NCBI RefSeq assembly: GCF_900102675.1
Contig: NZ_FMYX01000004.1
Location: 62,001-126,000, forward strand
Direction of reading: 5' to 3'
From: Pseudomonas guariconensis
Lineage (GTDB): Bacteria; Pseudomonadota; Gammaproteobacteria; Pseudomonadales; Pseudomonadaceae
Length of the DNA: 64,000 nucleotides
The notes under the pieces are model-generated. The model made no database searches, was not told where the DNA came from, and saw nothing but the letters and a program-made list of their open reading frames with translations. A program made the translations under genes and the position numbers. Positions within the stretch are counted from its first letter, which is position 1; each line of letters opens with the position of its first letter. Of the stretch, positions 1 to 8,648 are shown one piece after another.

Positions 1-124
1 CGAACCACAGGTACATCGTGCCGATGTCCTTGTGGTTGGTGGTCAGCACCCAGCGCATCAGGCCCTTGGCCGGGCCGTGGGCGTGGTCATGGCCGTGGGC
101 GTGGTCGTCGATCACTGCACTCAT
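1..124 (-). CDS. ctaD: Cytochrome c oxidase subunit I, N-terminal fragment (runs off window)
   Basis: This is the first 41 codons of the haem-copper subunit of an aa3-type terminal oxidase, which reduces oxygen in the inner membrane and pumps protons. The visible part has a His-rich cytoplasmic start (HAHGHDHAHG) followed by WVLTTNHKDIGTMY, the conserved lead-in to the first membrane helix of subunit I. The ATG sits at 124 and the gene continues past the left edge. It lies 43 bp downstream of the subunit II gene on the same strand, so the two should be cotranscribed. The identity rests on the N-terminal motif and on the neighbour. Confidence 0.9.
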   Translation of the reverse strand, partial: MSAVIDDHAHGHDHAHGPAKGLMRWVLTTNHKDIGTMYLWF

Positions 125-167
125 GTCCTGCCTCCTGCAATCCATTGATTGCCGCGAGTTACCCGGT

Positions 168-1295
168 TCATTGCGCGTCTGCCTGCTTGAGCGCCAGCAC
201 GTCTTTCGGCGTGACCATGTCACCTTTGTTGTTGCCCCAGGCGTTGCGCTCGTAGGTCACCACGGCGGCGATGTCGACTTCCGAAAGCTGCTTGCCGAAC
301 GCAGCCATGGCGGTACCGGGACGGCCGTGGAACACAATGTTCAGGTGTTCTTCCTTAGGCCCTGTGGCGACCTTCGAGCCCTTGAGCGCCGGGAACATCG
401 GCGGCAGGCCCTGGCCCTCGGCCTGGTGACAGGACACGCAGGTGGTGTGGTAGACCTTGTCGCCGCGCTCGACCAATTCCTCAAGCGTCCACTCCTTGCT
501 GGTCAGCTCCTTGAGCTTGGCAGCCTCGGCTTTTCGCTCGCCCAGCCAGGCGTCGTAGTCGGCCTTGGACTTGACCTCCACCACCACCGGCATGAAGCCA
601 TGGTCCTTGCCGCACAGTTCGGTGCACTGGCCGCGGTAGATGCCGGGTTTCTCGATGCGCGTCCAGGCCTCGTTGACGAAGCCCGGAATGGCGTCACGCT
701 TGACCGCGAAGGCCGGCACCCACCAGGAGTGGATGACATCGGCGGCAGTCACCAGGAACCGCACCTTGGCCCCGACCGGCAGCACCAGCGGCTGGTCGAC
801 TTCCAGCAGGTAATGCTCGTCCTTGGGCGCCTTGTTGTGGATCTGGTCAGTGGGCGTGGCCAAGTTGCTGAAGAACTCTACGTCCTGGCCTAGGTACTTG
901 TAGTGCCACTTCCATTGGTAGCCGGTGACCTGGATGTCGAGGTCCGACTCGCTGGCGTCATAGATGTCGATCAGGGTCTTGGTGGCCGGGATGGCCATGG
1001 CCACGAGAATCAGGAAGGGAACGACGGTCCAGAGGATCTCTACCCAGGTGTGCTCGTGGAAATGCGCAGGCTCCTGGCCGGTGGAGCGGCGGTGGATGAC
1101 CATCGACCAGAACATCGCGCCGAACACCACGATGCCGATGACCACGCAAATCCAGAAAATGGTCATGTGCAGGTCGAACACGGCGTTGGAAACTTCCGTC
1201 GCCCCCGGTGCCATGTTCACGGTCCAGGCGGCTTGTGCCTGGCCAAACACCAACCACAACAGGAGGCCCATCCAGACATGTGGATGTCGCATCAT
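168..1295 (-). CDS. coxB: Cytochrome c oxidase subunit II with fused cytochrome c domain
   Basis: Subunit II receives electrons and passes them to subunit I. The 375-residue protein has a signal-like N-terminus ending near AQA/AW, two membrane helices in the first 100 residues, and a periplasmic cupredoxin domain. The binuclear CuA site is seen as CTELCGKDHGFMPV. A C-terminal extension carries a CVSCH haem-c motif with a later Met-containing segment, making this the caa3-like subunit II common in pseudomonads. Start is the first of two adjacent ATG codons; the second, three bases on, is equally possible. It is the first gene visible in the cox operon. Confidence 0.95.
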   Translation of the reverse strand: MMRHPHVWMGLLLWLVFGQAQAAWTVNMAPGATEVSNAVFDLHMTIFWICVVIGIVVFGAMFWSMVIHRRSTGQEPAHFHEHTWVEILWTVVPFLILVAMAIPATKTLIDIYDASESDLDIQVTGYQWKWHYKYLGQDVEFFSNLATPTDQIHNKAPKDEHYLLEVDQPLVLPVGAKVRFLVTAADVIHSWWVPAFAVKRDAIPGFVNEAWTRIEKPGIYRGQCTELCGKDHGFMPVVVEVKSKADYDAWLGERKAEAAKLKELTSKEWTLEELVERGDKVYHTTCVSCHQAEGQGLPPMFPALKGSKVATGPKEEHLNIVFHGRPGTAMAAFGKQLSEVDIAAVVTYERNAWGNNKGDMVTPKDVLALKQADAQ

Positions 1296-1558
1296 TGCGG
1301 GTTCCCCTTATCGTTCTTGTTGTCCCGGAGGCGTGGACGACCGTACGGCTAAGGAGGGGATGGCGGCCAAGACTGCCTGGCTTCGACGACCGAGCCCCTG
1401 CAAATGGCAGTCGGGCCTCATCAACGAATCACGTTCAACCCGAGTATAGACAGCGACCAATGGCACGCAACGAAGGCCATGAAAACAACTTCACCGATTG
1501 ACGTAATCGCTTGAAAGGCTTGCAGTTACAGGGATAGAGCAAAATGGTGGCATATTGA

Positions 1559-1593
1559 TATAACCACGCAGACAGACGTGCCTCGGGGTTATA
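1559..1593. promoter_or_regulatory. Inverted repeat in the coxB / 1672-gene divergent region
   Basis: The 376-bp gap between the divergent coxB and the gene at 1672 is comparatively AT-rich. It contains TATAACC at 1559-1565 and its complement GGTTATA at 1587-1593, with a nested CACG/CGTG pair inside. It could be an operator or an RNA hairpin in the leader of the rightward gene. No assignable promoter pair was obvious elsewhere in this gap. Function is unknown. Confidence 0.3.
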
Positions 1594-1671
1594 ACAAATG
1601 CGTCTTAGGCATTCTGGTAAGCGAGCTAACTTAGTGTCTTCCGTTTGTAACGCCTTGTCCCTGGAGTTGTC

Positions 1672-2313
1672 ATGAACATCGCTGCTGTCCGCGAGCAGAT
1701 CACCCACGCCCACCAACACGAGGGCCAGACCGGCCAACTGAAACAGCGCCTGGAACAACAACTGCCGCATCTGCATCCATCGATCCAACTGCCTGAGCAG
1801 GATGCCCAGGGTACTCTGGCGCGCTTCGTCAGCGCCTACATCGATCAGGTTCCGGAACTGCTGGAGGCCGCCCATGAGGTGGCCCGCGAAGCCGGGATCG
1901 AGTCGCAGATCAAGCCGGTGCTGAAAATCGCCGAAGCCTACTTCCTGCAACCGCCCAGCGTCATGCAAGGCCATGTCGGCCTGGATTGCCTGCTGGACGA
2001 AGCCTACCTGGCCCATCGCCTGGTCGAAGAGGTCAATGACCTGTACATCCGTCACTTCCAGCAGCCGCTGATCCCGGTGGACACCACCGTGGCCAACCTG
2101 ATCGCCCATCAGTTGATCGGCGAAACCTTCGCCAACCAGTTGGATGAAGTGGTGCACCACTCGGTGGACGAAATGCTCGACGACGAGAGTTTTGCCGTGG
2201 AGTCGGTCGAGACTTACCGGGAGAAACTCTGCAGCCCCGAAACCGGCGCGGCCTGGAAGCGCTGGCCCTGCCTGTCCCGCCAGCTGGGCGTGGAGCTCGG
2301 CCAGCCGGTCTGA
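1672..2313 (+). CDS. Conserved hypothetical protein next to the cox operon
   Basis: A 213-residue soluble, acidic, largely helical protein with no signal peptide or membrane segment. I recognise no catalytic motif. It is rich in Gln, His, Glu and Leu early on (LKQRLEQQLPHLHPSIQLP) and has a stretch around residues 120-165 with several His, Glu and Asp residues (VVHHSVDEMLDDE) that could bind metal; this is speculation. I recall a gene of this kind beside coxB in P. putida. The ATG at 1672 follows a CTGGAG ribosome-binding sequence. It is transcribed alone, diverging from coxB and ending in a hairpin terminator at 2348-2369. Confidence 0.75.
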   Translation: MNIAAVREQITHAHQHEGQTGQLKQRLEQQLPHLHPSIQLPEQDAQGTLARFVSAYIDQVPELLEAAHEVAREAGIESQIKPVLKIAEAYFLQPPSVMQGHVGLDCLLDEAYLAHRLVEEVNDLYIRHFQQPLIPVDTTVANLIAHQLIGETFANQLDEVVHHSVDEMLDDESFAVESVETYREKLCSPETGAAWKRWPCLSRQLGVELGQPV

Positions 2314-2329
2314 TCCACCTGACGCATGG

Positions 2330-2343
2330 GCGGGTTTACCCGC
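2330..2343. repeat. REP-type palindrome core
   Basis: GCGGGTTTACCCGC is the palindromic core of the P. putida REP element. It lies between a stop codon and the following terminator, in the gap between two convergent genes, which is the usual site for these elements. Confidence 0.7.
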
Positions 2344-2347
2344 GAAC

Positions 2348-2369
2348 GGGCCGCAAAGCGGCCCCTTTT
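2348..2369 (+). terminator. Hairpin terminator with GGGCCGC/GCGGCCC stem
   Basis: GGGCCGC and GCGGCCC are separated by AAA and followed by CTTTT. The hairpin ends the gene at 1672-2313. The same stem-loop recurs after trpA at 20419. Confidence 0.75.
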
Positions 2370-2372
2370 GTG

Positions 2373-3908
2373 TCAGGCCCCAACACCCGCCGTCGTGCGC
2401 AGGCGCCCCTCGATACGCCGCTTGAGCCTGCGCTGCTCGATCACCAAGCGAGACCCCTTGGCCGCATTGCTGCGCCCCCAGTCTTCGAGCAGTTCGAGGC
2501 AGGAGTGGTCGATATAGCTCAGGTTGCCCAACGGCACGTGCAGCGTGGTCCCTTGCGGCACGCGCTCCAGCACCTGGGTCAGCGCCGGTACTTTGAGGAA
2601 CGTCGCCGCGCCGCTCAGGCGCAGCTCCATGTGCCCGGGTTGCGCCAGGGTGACCAGGCCGATCTTCAGCCGCGCCGCCTTGAGCGCCAGCTTGAGCAGG
2701 GTCAGGGCAAAGCCCAGCAGCACGCCAGTCAGCAAGTCGGTGAAGATGATCGCCAGCGCCGTCGCGGCATAGGTGAACATCGGCATGCGGCCATAGCGGC
2801 CCAGCCCCCGGAATGCCTTGAAGTCCACCAGTTTGATACCGGTGTACACCAGCACACCCGCCAGGCTGGCCACCGGGATCTGCTGCAGCACACTGCTAAG
2901 CGCCACCACGAAGGCCAGCAGCCACAGGCCATGGAAAATCGCCGACCAGCGGGTCTGCGCACCGGCCTGGACATTGGCCGAGCTGCGCACGATGACCCCG
3001 GTCATCGGCAGCGCACCGAGCACGCCGCACAACATGTTGCCCAGCCCCTGCGCCGACAGTTCCCGATCGAAGTCCGAGCGCGGGCCGCTGTGCATGCGGT
3101 CCACCGCAGCGGCGGACAGCAGGGTTTCGGCACTGGCGATGAAGGCCAGTGCGAAGGCCGCGACCAGCAGGGAAGGGTCGGCCAGCTTGAGCAGATCATC
3201 CGGGCGCAGCCAGTCGATGGCTTCGGACAAATCCGCCGGCACCTGCACCCGGTTCACCGGCAGGGCCAGCCACAGGCTGACAGCGGTCATCGCCGCGACG
3301 CCCAACAGCGCGCCAGGTACAAAGCGCAGGCGCTGCGGCCGCCACCGTTCCCATGCCCACATCAAAGCAATGGTGCCCAGGCCTAGGGCACCGGCCTGCC
3401 AGCCATTGCCCGCGCGCTCCAAGGGCAGCGCCGAGGCCAGTGTTGCCGGGAAGCCCAGCAGGTTTTCCACACCCGAGGGCTGTGGCGCGCTATCGAACAT
3501 CACGTGCACTTGGGACAGCACGATCAGCACACCGATACCCGCGAGCATCCCATACACCACCGCAGGCGCCGTGACCCGGAACCAGCAGCCCAGGCGCAGG
3601 CGTCCTGCCACTAACTGCAACAGCCCCGCCAGCAACAGGATAGGCCCCAGCATGGCCATGCCATGCTGGCGCACCAGCTCGAACACCAGCACCGCCAGGC
3701 CTGCCGCCGGCCCACTGACCTGCAGGGGCGAGCCGGCCAAAAAGCCCACTACGATGCCGCCGATGATGCCGGTGATCAGGCCCTTGGCAGGTGGCATGCC
3801 AGAAGCGATCGCGATGCCCATGCACAGGGGCAGCGCCACCAGGAAGACCACCACCGAGGCCAACAACTCTCGCGGCAATGCCGCTTTGATCTGTGTCTTG
3901 TTCACCAT
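2373..3908 (-). CDS. SulP-family anion transporter, likely bicarbonate or sulfate
   Basis: A 511-residue inner-membrane transporter of the SulP/SLC26 family. It begins with LPRELLASVVVFLVALPL and the family segment GMPPAKGLITGIIGG, followed by many hydrophobic helices across residues 20-410. A C-terminal STAS domain has the typical IDHSCLELLEDW core. The start ATG has an AGGAG ribosome-binding site. It lies about 190 bp downstream of a beta-carbonic anhydrase on the same strand. That pairing is well known for SulP proteins thought to import bicarbonate, so bicarbonate is the favoured substrate, but specificity cannot be read from the sequence. Confidence 0.88.
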   Translation of the reverse strand: MVNKTQIKAALPRELLASVVVFLVALPLCMGIAIASGMPPAKGLITGIIGGIVVGFLAGSPLQVSGPAAGLAVLVFELVRQHGMAMLGPILLLAGLLQLVAGRLRLGCWFRVTAPAVVYGMLAGIGVLIVLSQVHVMFDSAPQPSGVENLLGFPATLASALPLERAGNGWQAGALGLGTIALMWAWERWRPQRLRFVPGALLGVAAMTAVSLWLALPVNRVQVPADLSEAIDWLRPDDLLKLADPSLLVAAFALAFIASAETLLSAAAVDRMHSGPRSDFDRELSAQGLGNMLCGVLGALPMTGVIVRSSANVQAGAQTRWSAIFHGLWLLAFVVALSSVLQQIPVASLAGVLVYTGIKLVDFKAFRGLGRYGRMPMFTYAATALAIIFTDLLTGVLLGFALTLLKLALKAARLKIGLVTLAQPGHMELRLSGAATFLKVPALTQVLERVPQGTTLHVPLGNLSYIDHSCLELLEDWGRSNAAKGSRLVIEQRRLKRRIEGRLRTTAGVGA

Positions 3909-4094
3909 GAAGCTCCTTTCTCAAGTTTGGCGGCCACTCCAAGGCCGCAGGCACGGGGAACCCTGACACGCGCGCAGGCGCGGGCCGCCAGCAAGCCGGC
4001 AGGTCAGTCAGGGAAATTCAAGGCAGCCGACAGCCAGGCCACACCCCGCAGGGGTGCGACCGGCTATCAAGAACAACGCAGGTGTTCGGGTCGC

Positions 4095-4814
4095 TTAGTA
4101 GCGGCCTCTCGGTGTAGCGCAGGGGATTGGCTCACCGGCAGTGAGCGGCAGGAAGCTGTCGGAAGCGGCGTCGTAGGCTTCGATCTGGCTGGTCTCGATG
4201 TCGTAGACCCAGCCATGGATGAACAGCTGGCCGGCTGCCAGGCGCGAGGCGACCGAAGGATGGGTGCGCAGGTGATGCAACTGGGCGATGACGTTTTCCT
4301 TGGTCAGCACCTGCATGCTTTCGTGCTCGCTGCCGCAGGAGCAGTTGTCCTCGACCACGGTACGGGCCACTTCGGCATGCCGCAGCCAGGCCTTGACCGT
4401 GGGCATCTTCTCCAGCGAGTTGGGGTTGAGCACCGCACGCATGGCGCCGCAGTCGGAATGACCACAGACAATGATGTGGTGCACGCCCAGGGCCATCACG
4501 GCGTATTCGATGGCGGTGGAAACACCACCGTTCATCTGACCATAAGGCGGAACGACGTTGCCGACGTTACGGGTCACGAACAGATCGCCCGGCGAGCTTT
4601 GAGTGATCAGCTCCGGAACGATGCGTGAGTCGGCACAAGTGATGAACATCGCGCGTGGCTTCTGCGCGGTGGCGAGCTTCTTGAACAGCTCTTGCTGCTC
4701 GGGGAAGACGTCATGGTGAAAACGCAGGAAGCCGTCGACGATATGCTTCAGGGCAGCATCGGCGCTTTCGGCAGGTGCAGCCGGGACGACCTTGTTTGGG
4801 TCCTTGACGGGCAT
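4095..4814 (-). CDS. Beta-class carbonic anhydrase
   Basis: Interconverts carbon dioxide and bicarbonate in the cytoplasm. The 239-residue protein shows both zinc-binding blocks of the beta class: CADSRIVPELI (Cys and the Asp/Arg dyad) and GHSDCGAM (His and Cys), plus TRNVGNVVPPYG between them. The start ATG follows GAGGATGAA. It precedes the SulP transporter on the same strand, and together they form a probable inorganic-carbon supply pair. There is no signal peptide, so a cytoplasmic location is expected. A symbol such as can or cynT would be by homology only. Confidence 0.93.
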   Translation of the reverse strand: MPVKDPNKVVPAAPAESADAALKHIVDGFLRFHHDVFPEQQELFKKLATAQKPRAMFITCADSRIVPELITQSSPGDLFVTRNVGNVVPPYGQMNGGVSTAIEYAVMALGVHHIIVCGHSDCGAMRAVLNPNSLEKMPTVKAWLRHAEVARTVVEDNCSCGSEHESMQVLTKENVIAQLHHLRTHPSVASRLAAGQLFIHGWVYDIETSQIEAYDAASDSFLPLTAGEPIPCATPRGRY

Positions 4815-4969
4815 GATTCATCCTCTTGGCGGTTGTAGGTAAGGTCCATTTTACCGGGGAAAGATTCTGGCTATGCAGGGCGTTAGATGACACGCACAGG
4901 CGATAAATCACAATCTCTTGTCGACTTACGCTACGGGAGAAAACTTAACTGAAACTGAATTCGGAGGCT

Positions 4970-4987
4970 CTAGAACGGGCGTTCTAG
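4970..4987. promoter_or_regulatory. Perfect palindrome upstream of the carbonic anhydrase gene
   Basis: CTAGAAC and GTTCTAG flank a GGGC spacer, giving a perfect 7-bp dyad about 155 bp upstream of the carbonic anhydrase start. There is no T-run on either side, so it looks more like a protein-binding site than a terminator. The regulator is unknown. Confidence 0.4.
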
Positions 4988-5044
4988 CTTCATGAGGCGG
5001 GACGTCGATAGTAGCAAAAAAATATCAATCGCCACTACTCCTGA

Positions 5045-5077
5045 ATAAAAATCTCAGCTTGCATGAGCCAGGCTGAG
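5045..5077 (-). terminator. Terminator of the radical SAM gene
   Basis: Reading the minus strand, CTCAGC pairs with GCTGAG across a 13-base loop and is followed by ATTTTTATT. It lies just after the stop codon of the radical SAM gene and separates that gene from the carbonic anhydrase gene. Confidence 0.65.
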
Positions 5078-5097
5078 GATGGCCATGGGACCGCACC

Positions 5098-6156
5098 TCA
5101 AAACAACGCCATCTGCCCACCCGGTGGGCAAAAGGCCGTGCAATCGAGCGCCTGCGCCTCGCGCCCCTCGAACCCCAGCCGCTTTGCCGCCTTGCGAAAC
5201 CGCTGCGCCAGTAATTCAGCGAACACCCCCTCGCCACGCATGCGCGTCCCGAACCGGCTGTCGTACAGCTCGCCCCCGCGGCTCTGGCGAATCAGGCTCA
5301 ATACGTGGGCGGCACGTTGCGGGTAGTGATCCTGCAGCCACTGCTCGAACAACGGCGCCACCTCCAACGGCAGGCGCAACATCATGTAGGCCGCGCTCTG
5401 GGCGCCGGCATCTTTCGCCGCCTCCAGCAGATGTTCCAGCTCGCTGTCGTTGACCATGGGAATCATCGGCGAGCACAGCACCCCCACCGGCACCCCTGCC
5501 TCACGCAGGACGCGGATCGCCCGCAGACGTGCCTTGGGCGCCGCCGCTCTCGGCTCGAGGATGCGCTTGAGCGTGTCGTCGAGCGTGGTAAGGCTGATCA
5601 TCACCCGCGCCAGGCGCTGGCTGGCCAGCTCGGCCAGCAGGTCAAGGTCACGCAGCACCAATGCTCCCTTGGTGACGATGGTCACCGGATGGCGATAGCG
5701 CAGCAGCACCTGAAGCAGGCGCCGGGTCAATTGCTGCTCCCGTTCGATGGGTTGATAGGGGTCGGTGTTGGAACCCAGGTTGATGGGGGCGCAGACATAG
5801 CCTGGCTTGCTCAGCTGTTGCTCGAGCACCTCGGCGGCGTTGGTCTTGGCGATCAGCTTGGTCTCGAAATCCAGGCCAGGGGAGAGGTCCCAGTAGGCAT
5901 GGCTGGGTCGGGCGTAGCAGTAAATGCAGCCATGCTCGCAACCCCGGTAGGGGTTGATCGAGCGGTCGAAGGGCAAATCGGGCGAGGTGTTGCGGGTGAT
6001 GATGGTCTTGGCGGTCTCGATGCGGATCTCGGTGCCTTGGGTCGCCGGCACGTCCTGGTACCAGCCATCGTCTTCCACAGTCGAATGGCTGGGAGAAAAA
6101 CGATTGAGTGGATTGTGGGTCGTGCCTCGACCTTTTTGCGGCGCTGGGGAATACAT
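5098..6156 (-). CDS. Radical SAM protein, PA0069/Rv2578c-like
   Basis: A 352-residue cytoplasmic iron-sulfur enzyme. The cluster motif CEHGCIYCYARPSH (CxxxCxxC) follows RSINPYRG, and NLGSNTDPYQPIER comes about 60 residues later, the signature of the family that resembles spore photoproduct lyase (COG1533). The substrate is unknown. I chose ATG at 6156, with GGAG about eight bases upstream, over an upstream TTG in the same frame. It is probably expressed alone: M3 peptidase ends 81 bp before it on the same strand and a terminator follows it. Confidence 0.88.
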   Translation of the reverse strand: MYSPAPQKGRGTTHNPLNRFSPSHSTVEDDGWYQDVPATQGTEIRIETAKTIITRNTSPDLPFDRSINPYRGCEHGCIYCYARPSHAYWDLSPGLDFETKLIAKTNAAEVLEQQLSKPGYVCAPINLGSNTDPYQPIEREQQLTRRLLQVLLRYRHPVTIVTKGALVLRDLDLLAELASQRLARVMISLTTLDDTLKRILEPRAAAPKARLRAIRVLREAGVPVGVLCSPMIPMVNDSELEHLLEAAKDAGAQSAAYMMLRLPLEVAPLFEQWLQDHYPQRAAHVLSLIRQSRGGELYDSRFGTRMRGEGVFAELLAQRFRKAAKRLGFEGREAQALDCTAFCPPGGQMALF

Positions 6157-6237
6157 CGCAGGCTCCAAATCACTGTATCCATGTACAGTACATCTGGATG
6201 ATCATCCGTTCTAGCGCCTTACGTCAGCCAGTGCGCC

Positions 6238-8238
6238 TCATTCGAGACCGTACCAGTCCAACAGTGCCTCGATCTGCATAGGTCGTCCCAGAAACTCCTC
6301 GCATCCTTCGGGCATCGGCTTGGCATTGGCCCAGTTGGCGAATGCCGCCCGGAAGCGCTTACCCGCCCTGTTGTCGAACAACCCCCATTTTTCGAAGTGG
6401 GTGAATACGTCGATGGCATGTGCTTCGCCCCAGACGTAGCTGTAATAACCCGCCTCGTAACCGGCCACCAGATAGTCGAACGCGTGCGCCGGCTTCTCGA
6501 AGCTCGCCAGAGGCCAGCAGCCGCAACGTTCGCGGCATTCAGACAGGCGCTGCTGGATGGACTTGCCGTCGCCGGGCGAGCTGTGCAGCTCCAGATCGAA
6601 CAGCGCCATGCTCACGTCGAAGACGCACTTCTCCAACTGCGCCTCGCGCAGGTTGGCCAGGGCCGCCTGAGCCTGCGCCAGCGTGAGCGGCTCACCGGTC
6701 AGGTAATGGCTGGAGATGTCCGCCAGGTACTGCGCGTTCCACAGCCAACGCTCAAGAAATTTGCCGAAGAACTCCTGGCTATCCGAGCCTGCCCGGTTTG
6801 GATCGGACAGCAAATGGTTGGTGGCGGGCATCAGCAGGATGTGCAGCCCGTGGCCGAACTCGTGGAACAGTTTGCGCAGGGCCAGATGATCGAGCAGGGC
6901 TGGCTCGCCCCCCAAGCCTGGCTCGCCGTCGCTGACCACCATTACCGAAGCGCCATGCGTCCGGCCCTGTTCGTCCCGACGCCGATGGCGCACGGCAATA
7001 GTGTGAGCTCCGTCTTGCTTGCCTGGGTGCATCAGGACATCCAGATACAGCATGCCGACTTCCACGCCTTCCTGGTGCACGGTGAAGCTGCGCACGCTGG
7101 GATGCCACGCCGAGACAGAGCAGGGCGTAAGCGTCAGGTCGAAGACCCGCTCGGCCAGATCGACCAAGGCGTGCACCACCTTGTCCAGCGTGAAGTAGCC
7201 GCGCAGCGCTTCATTGCTCATGGCCTGCTTGCGGGCTCGCAGGTACCGGACGTCCCATGGTTGGACTGCATCCAAATCATGCTGCGCAGCCAGGCCCTGA
7301 AGCGCGGTGCGCGCTTTGAGCATGGCGGGCCGCAGCTTCTGCGCCAGCGTCTGGAGCAACTGATGAACAGGCTCGACGCTGCCTGCGGCCTTGCCCTGCA
7401 AGATCAGCTGCGCGTAGCTGGTGTTTCCGATCAGTTGCCCTTTCTGCTCCCGCAGAAGCGCCAGCTGCTGCAGGCGGTTGCCATTGTCTTGCTGTTCATC
7501 CGAATGAACACCCCGGGAGTGGTAGGCCGTATAGACAGCCTCGCGCAGACGCCGATCATCGGCGAATTCGAGAATGGCCTTGGCGTTGCGTTCATTGCAG
7601 AGAATCTGCCAGCCCTCCAGGCCGGCATCCTTGGCTTGCCGGGCCATCAGGTCGCGCAAGCGCTGGGGCACCCCTTGCAGGCGCGCCTCATCCTCGATCT
7701 GAATACTCGATCGTTCACTCGTTTCATCGAGCGTCTGATAGAAGCCCCCGATCTGTTCGTTGATGTCATCCTCCAGCTGCGCCAACGTGGCGTTTTGCTG
7801 CGCATCCAGATGTACACCAGCCAAGCGGTACTCCAGAAGGATCCTGCGCAGCGTGGCCTTTTCATAGACATCCAGGCTGGACTCATCCGTGGCCAGGCGT
7901 TGATAGAGGGCGTGCAGGGGCTTGTTTCTGCGGTTTTCCATGAACAGGCGCTGCGCTCGACGATAGCCTTCGCCAAACGCTGCATGCCAGGCCTCACCTT
8001 TGTTGGCCAGGGGCAAGGTCGCAAAGACGGTCGCCTGCAGATCGGCTATGACGTTGTACATCGCCAACACCAACCCATCCCAGCTGGGCTGTTTTTGCTG
8101 ACCTTCCAGCACTTGCGACAGACCGGTTTCATAGGCTCCGGCCACGGTGTCGAGGGCCGACTTAACATGCTCGAGCGTCACGCTGTCGTAATCGATGGGC
8201 GCACGATTGTCGTTCAGTAGGGGATTGCGGGCTTGCAT
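6238..8238 (-). CDS. Second M3-family metallopeptidase, divergent PrlC/OpdA paralogue
   Basis: A 666-residue zinc oligopeptidase. The HEFGHGLH zinc motif lies near residue 458, and a Glu 26 residues or so later (DSQEFFGKFLERW) can be the third ligand. The end has the substrate-binding block AGYEAGYYSYVW. The same blocks occur in the prlC product 0.4 kb away (DAVELPSQFMENW; GGYAAGYYSYKW). The third-ligand region here has lost the usual ELPSQ/EAPSQ wording. There is no signal peptide. The start ATG follows AGGAACC. It follows prlC and yheV on the same strand, after a 128-bp gap. Substrate range may differ from PrlC. Confidence 0.88.
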   Translation of the reverse strand: MQARNPLLNDNRAPIDYDSVTLEHVKSALDTVAGAYETGLSQVLEGQQKQPSWDGLVLAMYNVIADLQATVFATLPLANKGEAWHAAFGEGYRRAQRLFMENRRNKPLHALYQRLATDESSLDVYEKATLRRILLEYRLAGVHLDAQQNATLAQLEDDINEQIGGFYQTLDETSERSSIQIEDEARLQGVPQRLRDLMARQAKDAGLEGWQILCNERNAKAILEFADDRRLREAVYTAYHSRGVHSDEQQDNGNRLQQLALLREQKGQLIGNTSYAQLILQGKAAGSVEPVHQLLQTLAQKLRPAMLKARTALQGLAAQHDLDAVQPWDVRYLRARKQAMSNEALRGYFTLDKVVHALVDLAERVFDLTLTPCSVSAWHPSVRSFTVHQEGVEVGMLYLDVLMHPGKQDGAHTIAVRHRRRDEQGRTHGASVMVVSDGEPGLGGEPALLDHLALRKLFHEFGHGLHILLMPATNHLLSDPNRAGSDSQEFFGKFLERWLWNAQYLADISSHYLTGEPLTLAQAQAALANLREAQLEKCVFDVSMALFDLELHSSPGDGKSIQQRLSECRERCGCWPLASFEKPAHAFDYLVAGYEAGYYSYVWGEAHAIDVFTHFEKWGLFDNRAGKRFRAAFANWANAKPMPEGCEEFLGRPMQIEALLDWYGLE

Positions 8239-8366
8239 GGGAGGTTCCTGCTCGGTTGATGATCAACGCGAGCATGGAACGCAAGGCCCTGCGCAGGTGG
8301 CTGCATAACTACCACCTGCCTGGGCAGGCACGCACCACCGGGCCTTGGCCCAGCGGTGCGACGGCC

Positions 8367-8648
8367 TCATTCGGCCGGTTTCTTCAGCTTAGGATTGGGG
8401 AAGAACTGCACGGTCTGCACCTTGGCCGGCGCGGCCTTGGGCGCCAAGTGGTTGACCCGGGTGCCCAGCTCGGTCGGCACCGACAGGCCCTGCTCGTTCA
8501 GGGTGTCGGTGAAACCGCAGGCTACGCACTCGCGGTGCGGCACACCGTCTTCATTCCACATCATCAGCTTGTCGGGCTCGCTGCACGCCGGGCAGACCGC
8601 CCCGGCGATGAAGCGCTTCTTGGTTTTGCTCACAGGAACCTCGCTCAT
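8367..8648 (-). CDS. yheV: YheV-family putative zinc-ribbon protein
   Basis: A 93-residue protein with one zinc ribbon made of CPAC and CVAC, 22 residues apart, and a basic, Lys/Pro-rich tail. YheV has no established biochemical role; in enterobacteria and pseudomonads it sits directly after the oligopeptidase A gene, as here. Its ATG overlaps the prlC stop codon (ATGA at 8645-8648), so translation is likely coupled to prlC. Confidence 0.88.
   Translation of the reverse strand: MSEVPVSKTKKRFIAGAVCPACSEPDKLMMWNEDGVPHRECVACGFTDTLNEQGLSVPTELGTRVNHLAPKAAPAKVQTVQFFPNPKLKKPAE

Noticed and set aside
61..893. Plus-strand open frame covering ctaD and coxB starts
   Set aside because: It is antisense to two clearly identified oxidase genes.
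8294..8318. CAGGTGG/CCACCTG inverted repeat between the second M3 gene and yheV
   Set aside because: There is no T-run and no clear relation to a promoter; it may be chance in GC-rich DNA.
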